Below, one piece after another: positions 38,057 through 48,171 of a DNA stretch of 64,000 bases. The position numbers and the translations under genes are program-made. Every line of letters begins with the position of its first letter. Position 1 is the first letter of the stretch. The stretch is from a candidate division BRC1 bacterium ADurb.Bin183 (GTDB taxonomy: Bacteria; Sumerlaeota; Sumerlaeia; MWCT01): positions 62,001 to 126,000 of the forward strand of contig MWCT01000005.1 of assembly GCA_002070185.1 (NCBI GenBank), given 5' to 3'. The notes under the pieces are model-generated. The model was not told where the DNA came from and did no database searches. It saw only the letters and a program-made list of their open reading frames with translations.

Positions 38057-38698
38057 TCAAGGCTTCAAATAATAGGAGAGGCTCTCCAATTCAAGGGCAA
38101 GGTCCACATAATGCACCTTGACGTTTGGCGGCACAATCAAACGAATCGGCGAAAAATTCATAATAGCGGTTATGCCGCAGGATACCAATCGGTCTGCGAT
38201 TTCCTGAGCGGATGTGGCAGGCACAGCCAGAATCACAATATCCACTTTTTGTTCCCGAATAGTTTCCTCCACAGCGGCGACGCTTAAAATCTTTATGCCA
38301 TTGATTGTCTGCCCTATCTTGCGGGCGTCCGTATCAAATGCAGTCACAAACTTAAACCCCTGCGAACGAAAGCCCACATACGATAAAAGCGCCAATCCAA
38401 GATTGCCGATTCCCGCAATTGCAACGCGCACTTCGCGATCCGTTCCAAGAATTTTTTTAATCTCATTGCGAAGATCGCTTGTGCGATAACCATACCCGGG
38501 CACGCCGAATTGACCGAAATAGGTGAGATCTTTCCTGACGAGGGCTGGATTGATACCCAGCCGTTCCGCCAGCGATAGCGATGAGACGCGCGATTCGCCA
38601 TCCATCTCCATGCGATAAAGAGCGCGAGAATAAAGAGCAAGACGTTTAACCGTTGCTCCGGGAACCGGTTTGACTTTTTTCCGTTGTGCCATTTTCAT
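38057..38698 (-). CDS. rex: Redox-sensing transcriptional repressor Rex
   Basis: A 213-residue dimeric repressor that binds DNA when NADH/NAD is low and releases it when NADH rises. The N-terminal winged helix has LSLAERLGINPALVRKDLTY, and the Rossmann domain has GIGNLGLALLSY near 92 and INFSP-like MNFSPIRL near 180. The start at 38698 avoids overlap with DUF47; an ATG two codons later, or one at 38725, is possible. Typical targets are fermentation and anaerobic respiration genes; no Rex operator was confirmed here. It is in an operon with pgk and DUF47. Confidence 0.95.
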   Translation of the reverse strand: MKMAQRKKVKPVPGATVKRLALYSRALYRMEMDGESRVSSLSLAERLGINPALVRKDLTYFGQFGVPGYGYRTSDLRNEIKKILGTDREVRVAIAGIGNLGLALLSYVGFRSQGFKFVTAFDTDARKIGQTINGIKILSVAAVEETIREQKVDIVILAVPATSAQEIADRLVSCGITAIMNFSPIRLIVPPNVKVHYVDLALELESLSYYLKP

Positions 38699-38708
38699 TA
38701 ACCAACAA

Positions 38709-39353
38709 TCACGTATATTTGACATGTATCATGGAAATCAAATTTGCCGCTTCATGAATCCTATCCGCTGTGTTGCTCAGGTGGCGATAGACCTCCCTGC
38801 GTTTGAAGATTTCTTTGAAATCATCAAGAGCAAAAAGATTGTTCAGCCCCTCCCGATAAAATTTTTCCGCAATCCGTTCGGATTTAATCGCCAATTCAAT
38901 ATGTTCAAAAAATTCCGGAGATGGAGATTTAAGAAGTCTTACGCAATTTTTCAAGGCAATAGCGCCTTCTTGAATGATGCGGATAATTTTAATCATATCT
39001 TCATCGCAGGTGATATTGAAAATCTCAATTTCTCGCACGGTGTTTTTGGCGTAATTGATAATATGATCCATCGCTGTGCAGATTTGGTGAATATCCTCCC
39101 TGTCTATCGGAGTGGCAAAGACATCCCCCAGCTCATTCTCAATTTGCATCTGAATGTCGTCCGCTTCGTGCTCTATCTGACGAACACGCGCGGCGAGGCT
39201 GGGGTCGTTCGTTTGAGCCCACCCCGCAAGCGCGTTGACGCCTTCTGCAACCTTTGCGGCATGATTTGATAGCGCTTCAAAAAAATTAAAATCCTTGCGG
39301 AAGAGCCGCGCAAAAAAACCGCATTTGTTTCCCTTTGTTTCGTTGTTTTTCAT
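38709..39353 (-). CDS. DUF47 (PhoU-like) phosphate-transport regulator
   Basis: A 214-residue all-helical protein of the DUF47/PhoU-related family. Marks are FFEALSNHAAKVAEG near 25, IEHEADDI near 60 and TPIDREDIHQICTAMDHI near 82. Such proteins commonly pair with Pit phosphate permeases. Here the Pit gene lies at 59-60 kb, not adjacent. It is 14 bases after pgk and ten bases before rex. Confidence 0.92.
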   Translation of the reverse strand: MKNNETKGNKCGFFARLFRKDFNFFEALSNHAAKVAEGVNALAGWAQTNDPSLAARVRQIEHEADDIQMQIENELGDVFATPIDREDIHQICTAMDHIINYAKNTVREIEIFNITCDEDMIKIIRIIQEGAIALKNCVRLLKSPSPEFFEHIELAIKSERIAEKFYREGLNNLFALDDFKEIFKRREVYRHLSNTADRIHEAANLISMIHVKYT

Positions 39354-39367
39354 ATAACCTAAACACT

Positions 39368-40555
39368 CTATGCGTCGGTCAGAATTGCAATCCCCGGTAA
39401 ATAAATGCCTTCGAGAAATTCGAGCGATGCCCCGCCTCCTGTTGAAACATGCGTCATTTTTCCCGCCAAACCGAACTTCTCAAGAGCCGCCGCAGAATCG
39501 CCGCCTCCTATGACGGTGACCGCTTTTGAATTCGCCATAGCCTCGGCAATACGGCGCGTCCCTTTCTCGAATTGATCATATTCAAATACGCCCATCGGTC
39601 CATTCCAGACAATCGTGCGCGCCTCTTTAATTATCTTAATGTATAACTCGACAGTTTGCGGTCCGATGTCAACGCCTTGATAGCATTCGGGGATTTGATC
39701 TACCGGGACGATTTTCGTTTGCGCCCCAGAATCTATTTTATCTGCGACCATGCAATCTATCGGCAACAAGATTTTACCCGGTTGAGATTCTGCTTCTCTT
39801 AAAATATCTTTCGCAATTTCAAGAGCGTCCTTATCAAATAAGGAAGCGCCAATCTCATATCCCTTTGCCCGGAAAAATGTATAGGACATCCCGCCGCCGA
39901 TGATAAGTGTATCTACTTTTTTTAGAAGGTTGCGAATGACTCGTATTTTATCCTTGACCTTCATGCCGCCAAGTATGGCGACAAATGGACGCTCTGGATT
40001 GTCCAAAGCGTCGCCTAAATATTTCAATTCCTTTTGAATTAAAAAACCAGCGGCAAATGGAGGATTCATAAAACGAGTGATTCCCTCTGTCGAGGCATGG
40101 GCGCGATGAGATGTCCCAAAAGCATCATCAACATATAAATCCGCCAGAGCCGACAAAGCTTTGGCAAATTCAGGGTCGTTTTTTTCTTCGCCTTTATGAA
40201 AGCGAACGTTTTCGAGCATCAGCACATCGCCTTCTTTCATAGCATCTACCAATTTTGCCACAGCAGGACCGATACAATCCGGCGCCATGACTACCGACCG
40301 TCTTATAAGTTCTGAAAGGCGAACACAAACGGGTGCCAGACTTAACTCGGGAACAGGAATCCCTTTCGGTTTTCCAAGATGAGAGGCGAGGATAACCTTT
40401 GCGCCTTGATTAATCAAATGCTGAATTGTGGGAATTGCCTCTCGAATGCGCCTATCATCGGAAATAATCCCATTTTTTATGGGGACATTGAAATCCACTC
40501 GAACAAAAACACGTTTGCCTTTGACATCAACATTGTTAACAATAATTTTTGACAT
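39368..40555 (-). CDS. pgk: Phosphoglycerate kinase
   Basis: Glycolytic and gluconeogenic kinase that makes ATP from 1,3-bisphosphoglycerate. The 395 residues are typical. Visible are VFVRVDFNVPI, ASHLGKPKG, MLENVRFHKGEEKND, FAAGFLIQKEL, GGGDSAAALEKFG and THVSTGGGASLEFL. In the same leftward unit as DUF47 and rex, although a 115-base gap separates it from the helicase upstream. Gap is not in this unit. Confidence 0.98.
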   Translation of the reverse strand: MSKIIVNNVDVKGKRVFVRVDFNVPIKNGIISDDRRIREAIPTIQHLINQGAKVILASHLGKPKGIPVPELSLAPVCVRLSELIRRSVVMAPDCIGPAVAKLVDAMKEGDVLMLENVRFHKGEEKNDPEFAKALSALADLYVDDAFGTSHRAHASTEGITRFMNPPFAAGFLIQKELKYLGDALDNPERPFVAILGGMKVKDKIRVIRNLLKKVDTLIIGGGMSYTFFRAKGYEIGASLFDKDALEIAKDILREAESQPGKILLPIDCMVADKIDSGAQTKIVPVDQIPECYQGVDIGPQTVELYIKIIKEARTIVWNGPMGVFEYDQFEKGTRRIAEAMANSKAVTVIGGGDSAAALEKFGLAGKMTHVSTGGGASLEFLEGIYLPGIAILTDA

Positions 40556-40670
40556 TCTTTTTCTCCGCTATGATTATTTATATTTGAGAGTTAACACAGA
40601 TAGCCAATTGAAATTTTCAGTCAAGAGCGGTTTTAATCATATCAAGAATTGCGATCAAGCCGTTCTTTGC

Positions 40671-42980
40671 TCAAATAGAATTTTCCCTATGCGCTATCAT
40701 ATTCAACAATGTAAGAGCCGTGGATTTTCCTTTGCCGTCGAGTTCAAGAGCTGGTCCAATACAGGAAGGACAACCGTCAGCGCAATGGCAACCTCCTATC
40801 ATTTCCTGCGCTGCAAAAAATAATTGCTTTTCAATTGAGAAACAACGCCGCGCGATGCCGATGCCGCCGGGGTATTTGTCATAGATGAAAATAGCAGGGC
40901 GCTCGCTGTGGGGATCGCGCACCATCGGGACAACGCGAAAATCTCGCGGATCGCACATCACATAAAGCGGAACAACATTTGAAAGCAAATTCGCCAGTGC
41001 CCTCAAACCCGAGCCAAGAACCAACCCCTTTGCCTCTAATATATCTTTTAAATCCTCTTTGAATGTGAACCAACAACACTCAGTCTGCATTTCATTGGGA
41101 GGCGTATGAACTTCACCATAACCAACATTTTCATGCGTCTCAAATTTAATCTTTTTATATTTGGCGACGATTGTAATGACGCTAACATCCCCGAAAACAA
41201 TAGACTCCAGAGGCGGAGGTAGATTGATGCATGACACGGCGTCTTCCGTTAAAACACGGACATCCGTTTTGGATTGGGCGTCCGTATAATAATCCACCTC
41301 AACTTCGCGGGCATAAGCCGTGCGGCGTTCCCAATCCAGACGGTCAATATAAAACGTCTGGCTTTGATGAATATAAATTGCAGACTCATGAATTAGAAAA
41401 GGCGCGGAATCATAATCCACCTCGGCAAGAAGCGCATTATTTTTTGATACATTCAGCACAACAAAATTCTGCGCCGTGGCGCTGCGAAGAGAAATTTCCT
41501 CCGCCGGATAAACATCGCTTGTGTAAAACCAGCGGTTGCCGGTGTAGCGCAATATTTTTCCTTCCTCCAAATGTTTCAACAGCGGCTTGATGTCTGTGCC
41601 TCCAAATCCAAGATTTGTTTCATCAAGTGGCAACTCAAAACAGGAGCATTTAAGATGGCTTGCCATGATGGCAAGATTATCCGGATTGATAATGCCAGCC
41701 TCTGGGGAAGACCCGAAAAAATAATCGGGATGGTTCACAATATATTGATCAAGAGGGGAGGAGGTGGATACTAAAACAACAACCGATGTCTCCGCTTTGC
41801 GTCCGGCGCGGCCGCCCTGTTGCCATGTGCTGGAGACCGTGCCCGGATATCCAGCCAGAACGGCGGCATTCAATTGACCGATATCAATCCCCAATTCAAG
41901 CGCATTGGTGCTGACCACTCCAAGAATTCGCCCCGTCTTAATGCCTTCTTCTATTTCATGGCGTTCATTGGGCAGATAACCACCGCGATAGCCGCGAATC
42001 CTTTCCGGATCCCCTTTAAGTCTGGAAATTTCCCGTTTGAGATATTTGACAAGCACCTCAACACGCAAACGCGAACGCGCAAAAACAATCGTCTGAACTG
42101 AATTCATAAGAAAATAAGCGGCGATGCGGCGCGCCTCAAGAATCGAAGAGCGGCGAATACCCAACTCCTCGTTAACGACCGGCGGATTGTAAAAATAAAA
42201 AACCTTTTCCCCCCGCGGCGCGCCGCTTTTATCAATGAGCGAAAATTTTTCGCCAACGAGGTTTTCCGTGAGCTCCAACGGATTGGCGATTGTGGCGGAG
42301 CAACAGATAAATTGCGGTTTTGATTGATAGAATTGGAATATGCGTTTCAGCCGGCGGAGCAAATTGGCAAAATGGCTGCCGAATACGCCCCGATAATGAT
42401 GAACCTCATCAATGACGATATAGCGCAAATTCTCGAATAGCTTAATCCATTTCGTGTGATGCGGCAATATACCGGTATGCAGCATATCAGGATTTGTCAC
42501 AACAATCTGCCCAGAACTGCGGATTGCCTTTCGCGCTGAGGCAGGCGTGTCGCCGTCGAACGTATAAACTTTTATGTTATGTCCGAGAGAACCTGTGATT
42601 TCGTGCAATTCTTTATATTGATCCTGCGATAACGCCTTTGTGGGAAATAAATACAAAGACCTCGCTTCGGGATTTTCAAGAATAGATTGAACCACAGGCA
42701 GATTGTAACAAAGCGTTTTGCCGGACGCAGTCGGCGTCACAACAACGATATTTTCTCCTCTGCCCAGCGCCTCGATAGCCTTGTTTTGATGGTAGTATAG
42801 TTTCTCGATCCCTCTTTTTTTTAAAACGCTTGCAAGTTCGGCGGAAAGGCTTTCTGGGAAATCAGCAAAAATTGGAGGATGGCCCGGAATAACTTTTTTA
42901 TATGTAATGTTAGACTTAAAATAATTTTTATGCTCAAAGGCATCAAGGATTTCGGAAACTGCGGATTTCATTTCTTGCAA
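40671..42980 (-). CDS. MrfA-like DEAD/DEAH helicase with DUF1998 zinc domain
   Basis: A 769-residue superfamily-2 helicase. Motifs: Walker A TPTASGKTLCYN near 89, DEVHHYRG near 190, SATIANP near 220, LELGIDIGQLNA near 355 and QQGGRAGR near 385. The C-terminal DUF1998 region has four cysteines in CHCADGCPSC near 735, an MrfA-type zinc site. B. subtilis MrfA acts in repair of mitomycin C damage; a similar DNA-repair role is likely. The gene overlaps the upstream O-antigen-ligase-like gene by 13 bases. Confidence 0.93.
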   Translation of the reverse strand: MQEMKSAVSEILDAFEHKNYFKSNITYKKVIPGHPPIFADFPESLSAELASVLKKRGIEKLYYHQNKAIEALGRGENIVVVTPTASGKTLCYNLPVVQSILENPEARSLYLFPTKALSQDQYKELHEITGSLGHNIKVYTFDGDTPASARKAIRSSGQIVVTNPDMLHTGILPHHTKWIKLFENLRYIVIDEVHHYRGVFGSHFANLLRRLKRIFQFYQSKPQFICCSATIANPLELTENLVGEKFSLIDKSGAPRGEKVFYFYNPPVVNEELGIRRSSILEARRIAAYFLMNSVQTIVFARSRLRVEVLVKYLKREISRLKGDPERIRGYRGGYLPNERHEIEEGIKTGRILGVVSTNALELGIDIGQLNAAVLAGYPGTVSSTWQQGGRAGRKAETSVVVLVSTSSPLDQYIVNHPDYFFGSSPEAGIINPDNLAIMASHLKCSCFELPLDETNLGFGGTDIKPLLKHLEEGKILRYTGNRWFYTSDVYPAEEISLRSATAQNFVVLNVSKNNALLAEVDYDSAPFLIHESAIYIHQSQTFYIDRLDWERRTAYAREVEVDYYTDAQSKTDVRVLTEDAVSCINLPPPLESIVFGDVSVITIVAKYKKIKFETHENVGYGEVHTPPNEMQTECCWFTFKEDLKDILEAKGLVLGSGLRALANLLSNVVPLYVMCDPRDFRVVPMVRDPHSERPAIFIYDKYPGGIGIARRCFSIEKQLFFAAQEMIGGCHCADGCPSCIGPALELDGKGKSTALTLLNMIAHRENSI

Positions 42981-44200
42981 TTCTCTTTTGATGCGGCATC
43001 ATTAAAAAACACCATTGAAAGGGCAGCCATCTGCCAAAGATAACGCCCGGTCTCTTTTACATAGATATTATCCACAAGACTAAAAATAGCAAACGCAACG
43101 GAAATTGCGATGAAATAGGCAAATAAAGCGCTGCCCCATTCTGAATGAGTTTGGCTTACAAAAAAAGTTATTTTCAAAAAATACAGATATAAAGCCAACG
43201 TGATTAAAAAACCGAAAACTCCTCGTTGGGTTAGAATTTCGAGATACGTATTATGTGTATCGCAATAAGGTTCAGACCCTTCAACCGGATTCAATTCATA
43301 TACCTTGCGAAAGATATACTTCCCGTATCCCGCGCCGAAAATGGGGCGCTTTTTGATGGTGTTGGTTGCGCTTTGCCACGTCCCCTTGCGCAAACCAAAT
43401 GAGCCCGACCAATCCTTGACCTCTTGAAAATCAGATGCCCTGCTCCGCAATGATGGCGATACGGAAAATATAAGAACGCCGCCAATCAAAATGATAAGTA
43501 TGAGAGAAAGCAGCTCTTTCCATCTGAGAGTAATCAGGCAAGCAATGAACGCCGCAAGTGGAACGCATATCCATCCCCCGCGCGTTTTTGTTAACAACGT
43601 CGCCAAAAGGCTTAGAATGAGGAGAATATAAACAGATGTTGTTTCCCACTTCTTCTCACGCGGAATCAGCAAAACGAGAAAAGGCACAAGGTAAACATAA
43701 AAATAAGCAAGACGAGTATAACTTTCCGAAAAAGAAACAAGACGATTATCTTTTGAGGCAAGATATCCAAAAAAATAAGGGAATAGCCCGATTGTGTTCA
43801 TGATGACTCCTGAGAGCATAAAACCCCATAAAACTCCGTTCCTTTTTTGAACCGCGCTTGCCATCGGAACAAGAATAATGCTAAAAACAATCAGCTGTTT
43901 CAGTAATTCGCTCCGAATTCCATCAAGGCTTTCCTTTATGTCCACGGATATAAAAGTGGAAATCAGAATAGAAAAAATATAAATACCCAGTAAAATCAAA
44001 AAAGTTTTAGAGGGCAACTTAAACTGTTTTGTGTATATCGAGATGCCGATGATGACAAGGCTGATAATCAAAAGCCCATCATAAAATCCGTGCAGACTTT
44101 TAAAAGGTTGAAGCAGCATAATCATGAAGAGAAGCCCAACCTGAAATCTGCCCCACAACGTATTTCCTATATCAGCATTTGTTTTATTAAAAAAAGCCAT
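42968..44200 (-). CDS. O-antigen ligase/Wzy-like membrane protein
   Basis: A 410-residue inner-membrane protein with about ten to eleven hydrophobic segments. The Wzy_C/WaaL-type region includes KRPIFGAGYGKYIFRK near 280 and CDTHNTYLEILTQRGVFG near 305. It is a normal-length relative of the 787-residue protein at 12.4 kb but lacks the soluble tail. The substrate is a lipid-linked glycan, unspecified. It precedes and overlaps the helicase gene. Confidence 0.88.
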   Translation of the reverse strand: MAFFNKTNADIGNTLWGRFQVGLLFMIMLLQPFKSLHGFYDGLLIISLVIIGISIYTKQFKLPSKTFLILLGIYIFSILISTFISVDIKESLDGIRSELLKQLIVFSIILVPMASAVQKRNGVLWGFMLSGVIMNTIGLFPYFFGYLASKDNRLVSFSESYTRLAYFYVYLVPFLVLLIPREKKWETTSVYILLILSLLATLLTKTRGGWICVPLAAFIACLITLRWKELLSLILIILIGGVLIFSVSPSLRSRASDFQEVKDWSGSFGLRKGTWQSATNTIKKRPIFGAGYGKYIFRKVYELNPVEGSEPYCDTHNTYLEILTQRGVFGFLITLALYLYFLKITFFVSQTHSEWGSALFAYFIAISVAFAIFSLVDNIYVKETGRYLWQMAALSMVFFNDAASKENCKK

Positions 44201-44414
44201 TCTATTGTTTCCATTTAATTAAAAAACAAAAAAATGGATAGGATATGCAGAATTAAATTACAAACAGTTTTTGATAATATAAGACGAATTTTATTTGGAA
44301 TCATTCGACAACGTCGCTATGATGAAAACAATTGACTCGGATAAATAACCTCAATAAACGATTGTTCGTTGATATGAATAAAGCATAAATTAAACACCAC
44401 AAAAAACACATAGC

Positions 44415-45599
44415 ATGGATTTCTTTTTAATTAAATCATCGGATGAACTCAAGGCGCTCATAGAAAAAATCGAGCTGGCGCCCCGCCTGGCGCTTGATAC
44501 CGAAGCCGACAGTCTTCACACTTATTATGAAAAAATATGCCTCATCCAACTCTCCTGCGACGGCGCTCATTATATCATTGACCCCCTTGCCGGATATAAT
44601 CTGGAAGAATTCCTGAAAATCCTTTCAGAAAAAAAACTAATATTCCACTCCGCAGATTACGATTTGCGTATGATGCGCTCGACATTTGGATTTGAGCCTA
44701 AAGGGAAAATCTTTGATACATTGCTTGCTGCGCAAATACTGGGCTACAAACATTTCAGCCTGTCTGCGCTTGTGGAGCGCTTTTTCAAAGTGACCCTTGA
44801 CAAGGTCAAACGAAAATCAAACTGGGCGAGACGTCCGCTTTCTATTCAGCAACTTCAATATGCCAGCGAGGACACCCGGTTTTTGATGCCGCTTGCCGAT
44901 ATATTATCAGCTGAACTGGAAAGACTTGGACGCTCAGAATGGCATTGGGAATCCTGCGAGCGCGCCGTTGCGGCTGCGGCTTCCGGTCCGGAGGCGCCCG
45001 ACCTTGATGAAATCTGGCGTATTAAAGGTTCGGGATTGCTGGAACAACGTCAACTGCCCTATCTATATTATTTGTGGCATTGGCGGGAAATAGAGGCGCG
45101 CATGGTTGACCGTCCGCCGTTCAAAATCATGGGCAATCAACAGCTTATTCAACTGGTTCATTGGGCGGCAAATAATCCAGGCGCCCCTTTAAGCGCTGGT
45201 CCGCGTTTGCCGCGGAATTTTTTCGGCGCTCGGCTGGACGCCCTGAAAGAAGCCATTGCCAAAGCGGCTCAGATGCCGCCATCAGACTGGCCTCAAGTCC
45301 GTAGGGGGGAGCGTCCGCCGGTATGGGAACCTGATTGCAGACCTCTTATCAAATCGCTCATGATTGAGCGCCATCGCTCTGCAAGGGCGCTTGGCATAGA
45401 ACCCTCGTTTCTTGCACCGCGCTCAGCTCTCGTCAATATCGCAAGAAACCGTCCGCAAACGCTTGAAGAGATTATCCAATTCAGCGGCTTGTTGCGTTGG
45501 CAGGCGACTATCATTGAGCCCGGAGTCCGCCGATGTTTGCGCCGTTGGGAAAAGAAACAAAAAAAGGATTTTAGTCATATAACCTGTCAGATGACATGA
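44415..45599 (+). CDS. rnd: Ribonuclease D (3'-5' exoribonuclease)
   Basis: A 394-residue DEDDy exonuclease acting in tRNA 3' maturation and RNA turnover. The catalytic residues are visible as LALDTEADSLHTYYEKICLIQ near 27, FHSADYDLRMM near 78 and LQYASEDTRFLMPL near 150 (Tyr and Asp). An HRDC domain occupies about 210-290, with further helical sequence to 390. No clear ribosome site. Stops two bases from the convergent FG-GAP gene. Confidence 0.93.
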   Translation: MDFFLIKSSDELKALIEKIELAPRLALDTEADSLHTYYEKICLIQLSCDGAHYIIDPLAGYNLEEFLKILSEKKLIFHSADYDLRMMRSTFGFEPKGKIFDTLLAAQILGYKHFSLSALVERFFKVTLDKVKRKSNWARRPLSIQQLQYASEDTRFLMPLADILSAELERLGRSEWHWESCERAVAAAASGPEAPDLDEIWRIKGSGLLEQRQLPYLYYLWHWREIEARMVDRPPFKIMGNQQLIQLVHWAANNPGAPLSAGPRLPRNFFGARLDALKEAIAKAAQMPPSDWPQVRRGERPPVWEPDCRPLIKSLMIERHRSARALGIEPSFLAPRSALVNIARNRPQTLEEIIQFSGLLRWQATIIEPGVRRCLRRWEKKQKKDFSHITCQMT

Positions 45600-45601
45600 C
45601 T

Positions 45602-47254
45602 CTATCGGTAATGAACCCACATACCATTCGATACAGGGCTAACGTGGTATGAACTGCTGCCAAAAATTCCCCAAACACTGCGCCCCGCAGGATTCACACC
45701 TTGCGCCCCAGTAAAAAATATATCATCAGCGCCGTCGCCGTTAAAATCACCCGCCGCCATCTGGCTGCCCATCATATCGCCAACCGCCTCGCCGCAACAT
45801 ATCATCAAAATGGAATCGTATGACATAGGGAATTGACCATTTCCCAATCTTGCCGTTGGTGTTCGCCCAATGAATATCCAAGCCATTCCAGAAAGCATAA
45901 ATGAATTATACCATGCCGGTGGTGCGCTGACAACAAAATCTTCGCCGTTGTGGAGGTCAAAATTTAAAAAAGATATTCGGCTGCCGAATCGGTGATAAGG
46001 GAGCTGGGAGTATATTTTTGTGCATTCAATATGAGAGAGATTCAGCATTTTCCGCCCTGTGTTAATGAACATATTGCCGTCATTATGAAGGATATAAATT
46101 CTACCCATATCCGGTTCATCAATGTTAGTCCAGCCGGGCGCGCCAATGACAAGGTCTTTCATACCGTCATTATTGTAATCTCCAATAGCAATCGAATGTC
46201 CGGCTTGTTCGGCAATTGTTTGAGAATAGATGACAACGGTTCCTGTTGTTACACTCAGGTCAACAGTGCCGGCGGGAAGCGGTTTACACTGGCTGAAATC
46301 GCGATTAGCGCCTGCGAAGACATAGACTTTTCCGGCGTGAGATGCATACAAGGAATGGTTCGGCGCGCTGATGCAAAGGTCGGCAATGCCATCGCCCGTA
46401 AGATCTCCGGCGGCGAAAGCGGCGCCCAATGAATCATTCGCTCCTTCAAAAATAATAACGGTGTGGGGTTGCGGAAGAGAGTCCGCGCCTTGGCTGAAAA
46501 AAGGAATAAAATCTCTTCCGTAGAATATATCAACAATTCCACCTGAACCGCTGTCCGGCGTCCCAATGATTAAATCATCTTTGCCATCATTATCCAAGTC
46601 GGCAAAAAAGAGCGTCGCTCCAAAACGATCTCCATTCGCGCGCCCATTGATATAAAAAGAGCGGTGCTCAAGCCTCTCATTCAAAAGACTGATAGTTCCG
46701 GCAAGGTCCGTGCGCCCTTTAATGAGATAAACCCTTCCCGAACCGATAGTAGGCAATTCCTCGCTCATGGAAATGGCAATATCATCAATGCCGTCGCCGT
46801 CAAAATCGCCCACCGCCACTGCCGTTCCAAATCTCCCATTGGGTACCTCGCCATTAAATTGCGCCCCGCCCAACCTCCCATGCCCGTCATCGAGATTGAT
46901 TGAGGAAACGGTAGGGTCTGAAAATTGTGTTGAGGTTGTGGTTAAATCAAAAGATGACTCGTGTAATTGGCTGGGTCCATTCCCGAAATTAAGTCCAAAA
47001 CGAATATAAACAATGCCGGTATCCGCGCGCCCCATGGCAGCCGCTCTTGGCGCGCCAAGAATGATATCCTCATAGCCGTCGCCGTTTACATCGCCCAAGG
47101 CGATAGCAGAGATTTTGCCGGGATTGCGGGCATTATCCTTAATAGCATAATCCGGCTGCGTTTGCGAAAAATCTTTGACCTCAAGCCCATGAACGTTGTG
47201 GCTGAATAATAAAATACAATATAATATAACCCACATAAAAAGAGATTTTTTCAT
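45602..47254 (-). CDS. Secreted FG-GAP (integrin-like) beta-propeller with W-x-x-Y tail
   Basis: A 550-residue exported protein with a signal peptide ending near VHG-LE. Six clear FG-GAP repeats carry calcium loops: GDVNGDGYED, GDFDGDGIDD, ADLDNDGKDD, GDLTGDGIAD, GDYNNDGMKD and GDFNGDGADD. A seventh, degenerate unit (LNFDLHNGEDF) completes a probable seven-bladed propeller. Such proteins bind surfaces, glycans or other proteins outside the cell. The last residues are GMWVHYR. No enzymatic residue set was recognised. Confidence 0.93.
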   Translation of the reverse strand: MKKSLFMWVILYCILLFSHNVHGLEVKDFSQTQPDYAIKDNARNPGKISAIALGDVNGDGYEDIILGAPRAAAMGRADTGIVYIRFGLNFGNGPSQLHESSFDLTTTSTQFSDPTVSSINLDDGHGRLGGAQFNGEVPNGRFGTAVAVGDFDGDGIDDIAISMSEELPTIGSGRVYLIKGRTDLAGTISLLNERLEHRSFYINGRANGDRFGATLFFADLDNDGKDDLIIGTPDSGSGGIVDIFYGRDFIPFFSQGADSLPQPHTVIIFEGANDSLGAAFAAGDLTGDGIADLCISAPNHSLYASHAGKVYVFAGANRDFSQCKPLPAGTVDLSVTTGTVVIYSQTIAEQAGHSIAIGDYNNDGMKDLVIGAPGWTNIDEPDMGRIYILHNDGNMFINTGRKMLNLSHIECTKIYSQLPYHRFGSRISFLNFDLHNGEDFVVSAPPAWYNSFMLSGMAWIFIGRTPTARLGNGQFPMSYDSILMICCGEAVGDMMGSQMAAGDFNGDGADDIFFTGAQGVNPAGRSVWGIFGSSSYHVSPVSNGMWVHYR

Positions 47255-47478
47255 CTTTTTATCCTGAAATTAATATACAGATAAAGGTTAAACCTTTCAC
47301 GACATATTCATGACTGGTTTATATTCCTTCATTTTAACAAGTGTCAACTTATGATTTGGCAATACTAAAAAATATATAACCGTCCGAAACCAAAAAAAAT
47401 AATGTTTTCGACTCTTGACTGCTAAAATCCAGCCTTGTAGGAAACCAACATCAATTAGGTTAATGAGAAAACGAATTT

Positions 47479-48171
47479 ATGTCCGACGAACAACAAAATC
47501 TCGCTGAAAAACAGTCTGAATTGGAAACCATTCAACCGACCGAATCGGACGAAAATGAATTGGAGCCGGAAAATGGAGAAGAAAACCTTGATTCAGAAAG
47601 GCTGCGCCCAATTCTTGAATGTCTGCTTTTCTCAACAATACAACCCCTTTCCATAAAACAAATCGCCGGCATTGTTGATAATGCCGACGGCAAATCGCTC
47701 CGAAAAGCCATGATTGATTTGCAAATCGAATATGAGCAATCCAACAGAGGACTCCAAATAGTCGAAATGGCTGGCGGTTATCAAATGGCAACACGACCGC
47801 AATATGCCCCGCATGTCATGAAATTGAATAAAAAAAGACGCAACCCGCTATCGCTGCCCGCTCTGGAAACGCTTGCCATTATCGCATATAAACAACCGAT
47901 TATCCGCGCCGATATAGAAGCCGTGCGCGGCGTGGATTCCAGCGGCGTTTTGCAAACACTCGCCGACCTTGAACTAATTAAAATAGTTGGACGAAAGGAC
48001 GTGATAGGGCGTCCGCCAATGTATGGAACGACAGAGGAATTTCTCAAGGTGTTCGGACTTAAACGCATTTCAGATTTGCCTTCAATAAAGGAACTGCGCG
48101 AACAGTTTGAAAAAAGCGAAGAATCTCAGCGAAATCAGGGGAAAAAAGAATCCGAAGTGGATGCGGAATAA
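47479..48171 (+). CDS. scpB: Segregation and condensation protein ScpB
   Basis: A 230-residue partner of SMC and ScpA in chromosome condensation. After an acidic disordered start (1-40), two winged-helix domains are visible, with LRPILECLLFSTIQPLSIKQIA near 44 and the family block LPALETLAIIAYKQPIIRADIEAVRGVDS near 125, then VIGRPPMYGTTEEFL. ScpA is not upstream, which is unusual. The stop overlaps the rluB start (TAATG). Confidence 0.96.
   Translation: MSDEQQNLAEKQSELETIQPTESDENELEPENGEENLDSERLRPILECLLFSTIQPLSIKQIAGIVDNADGKSLRKAMIDLQIEYEQSNRGLQIVEMAGGYQMATRPQYAPHVMKLNKKRRNPLSLPALETLAIIAYKQPIIRADIEAVRGVDSSGVLQTLADLELIKIVGRKDVIGRPPMYGTTEEFLKVFGLKRISDLPSIKELREQFEKSEESQRNQGKKESEVDAE

Noticed and set aside
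40560..40668. Possible terminator between the helicase and pgk
   Set aside because: The best pairing, AGAGCGG with CCGTTCT, has a mismatch, a long loop and no T tract.
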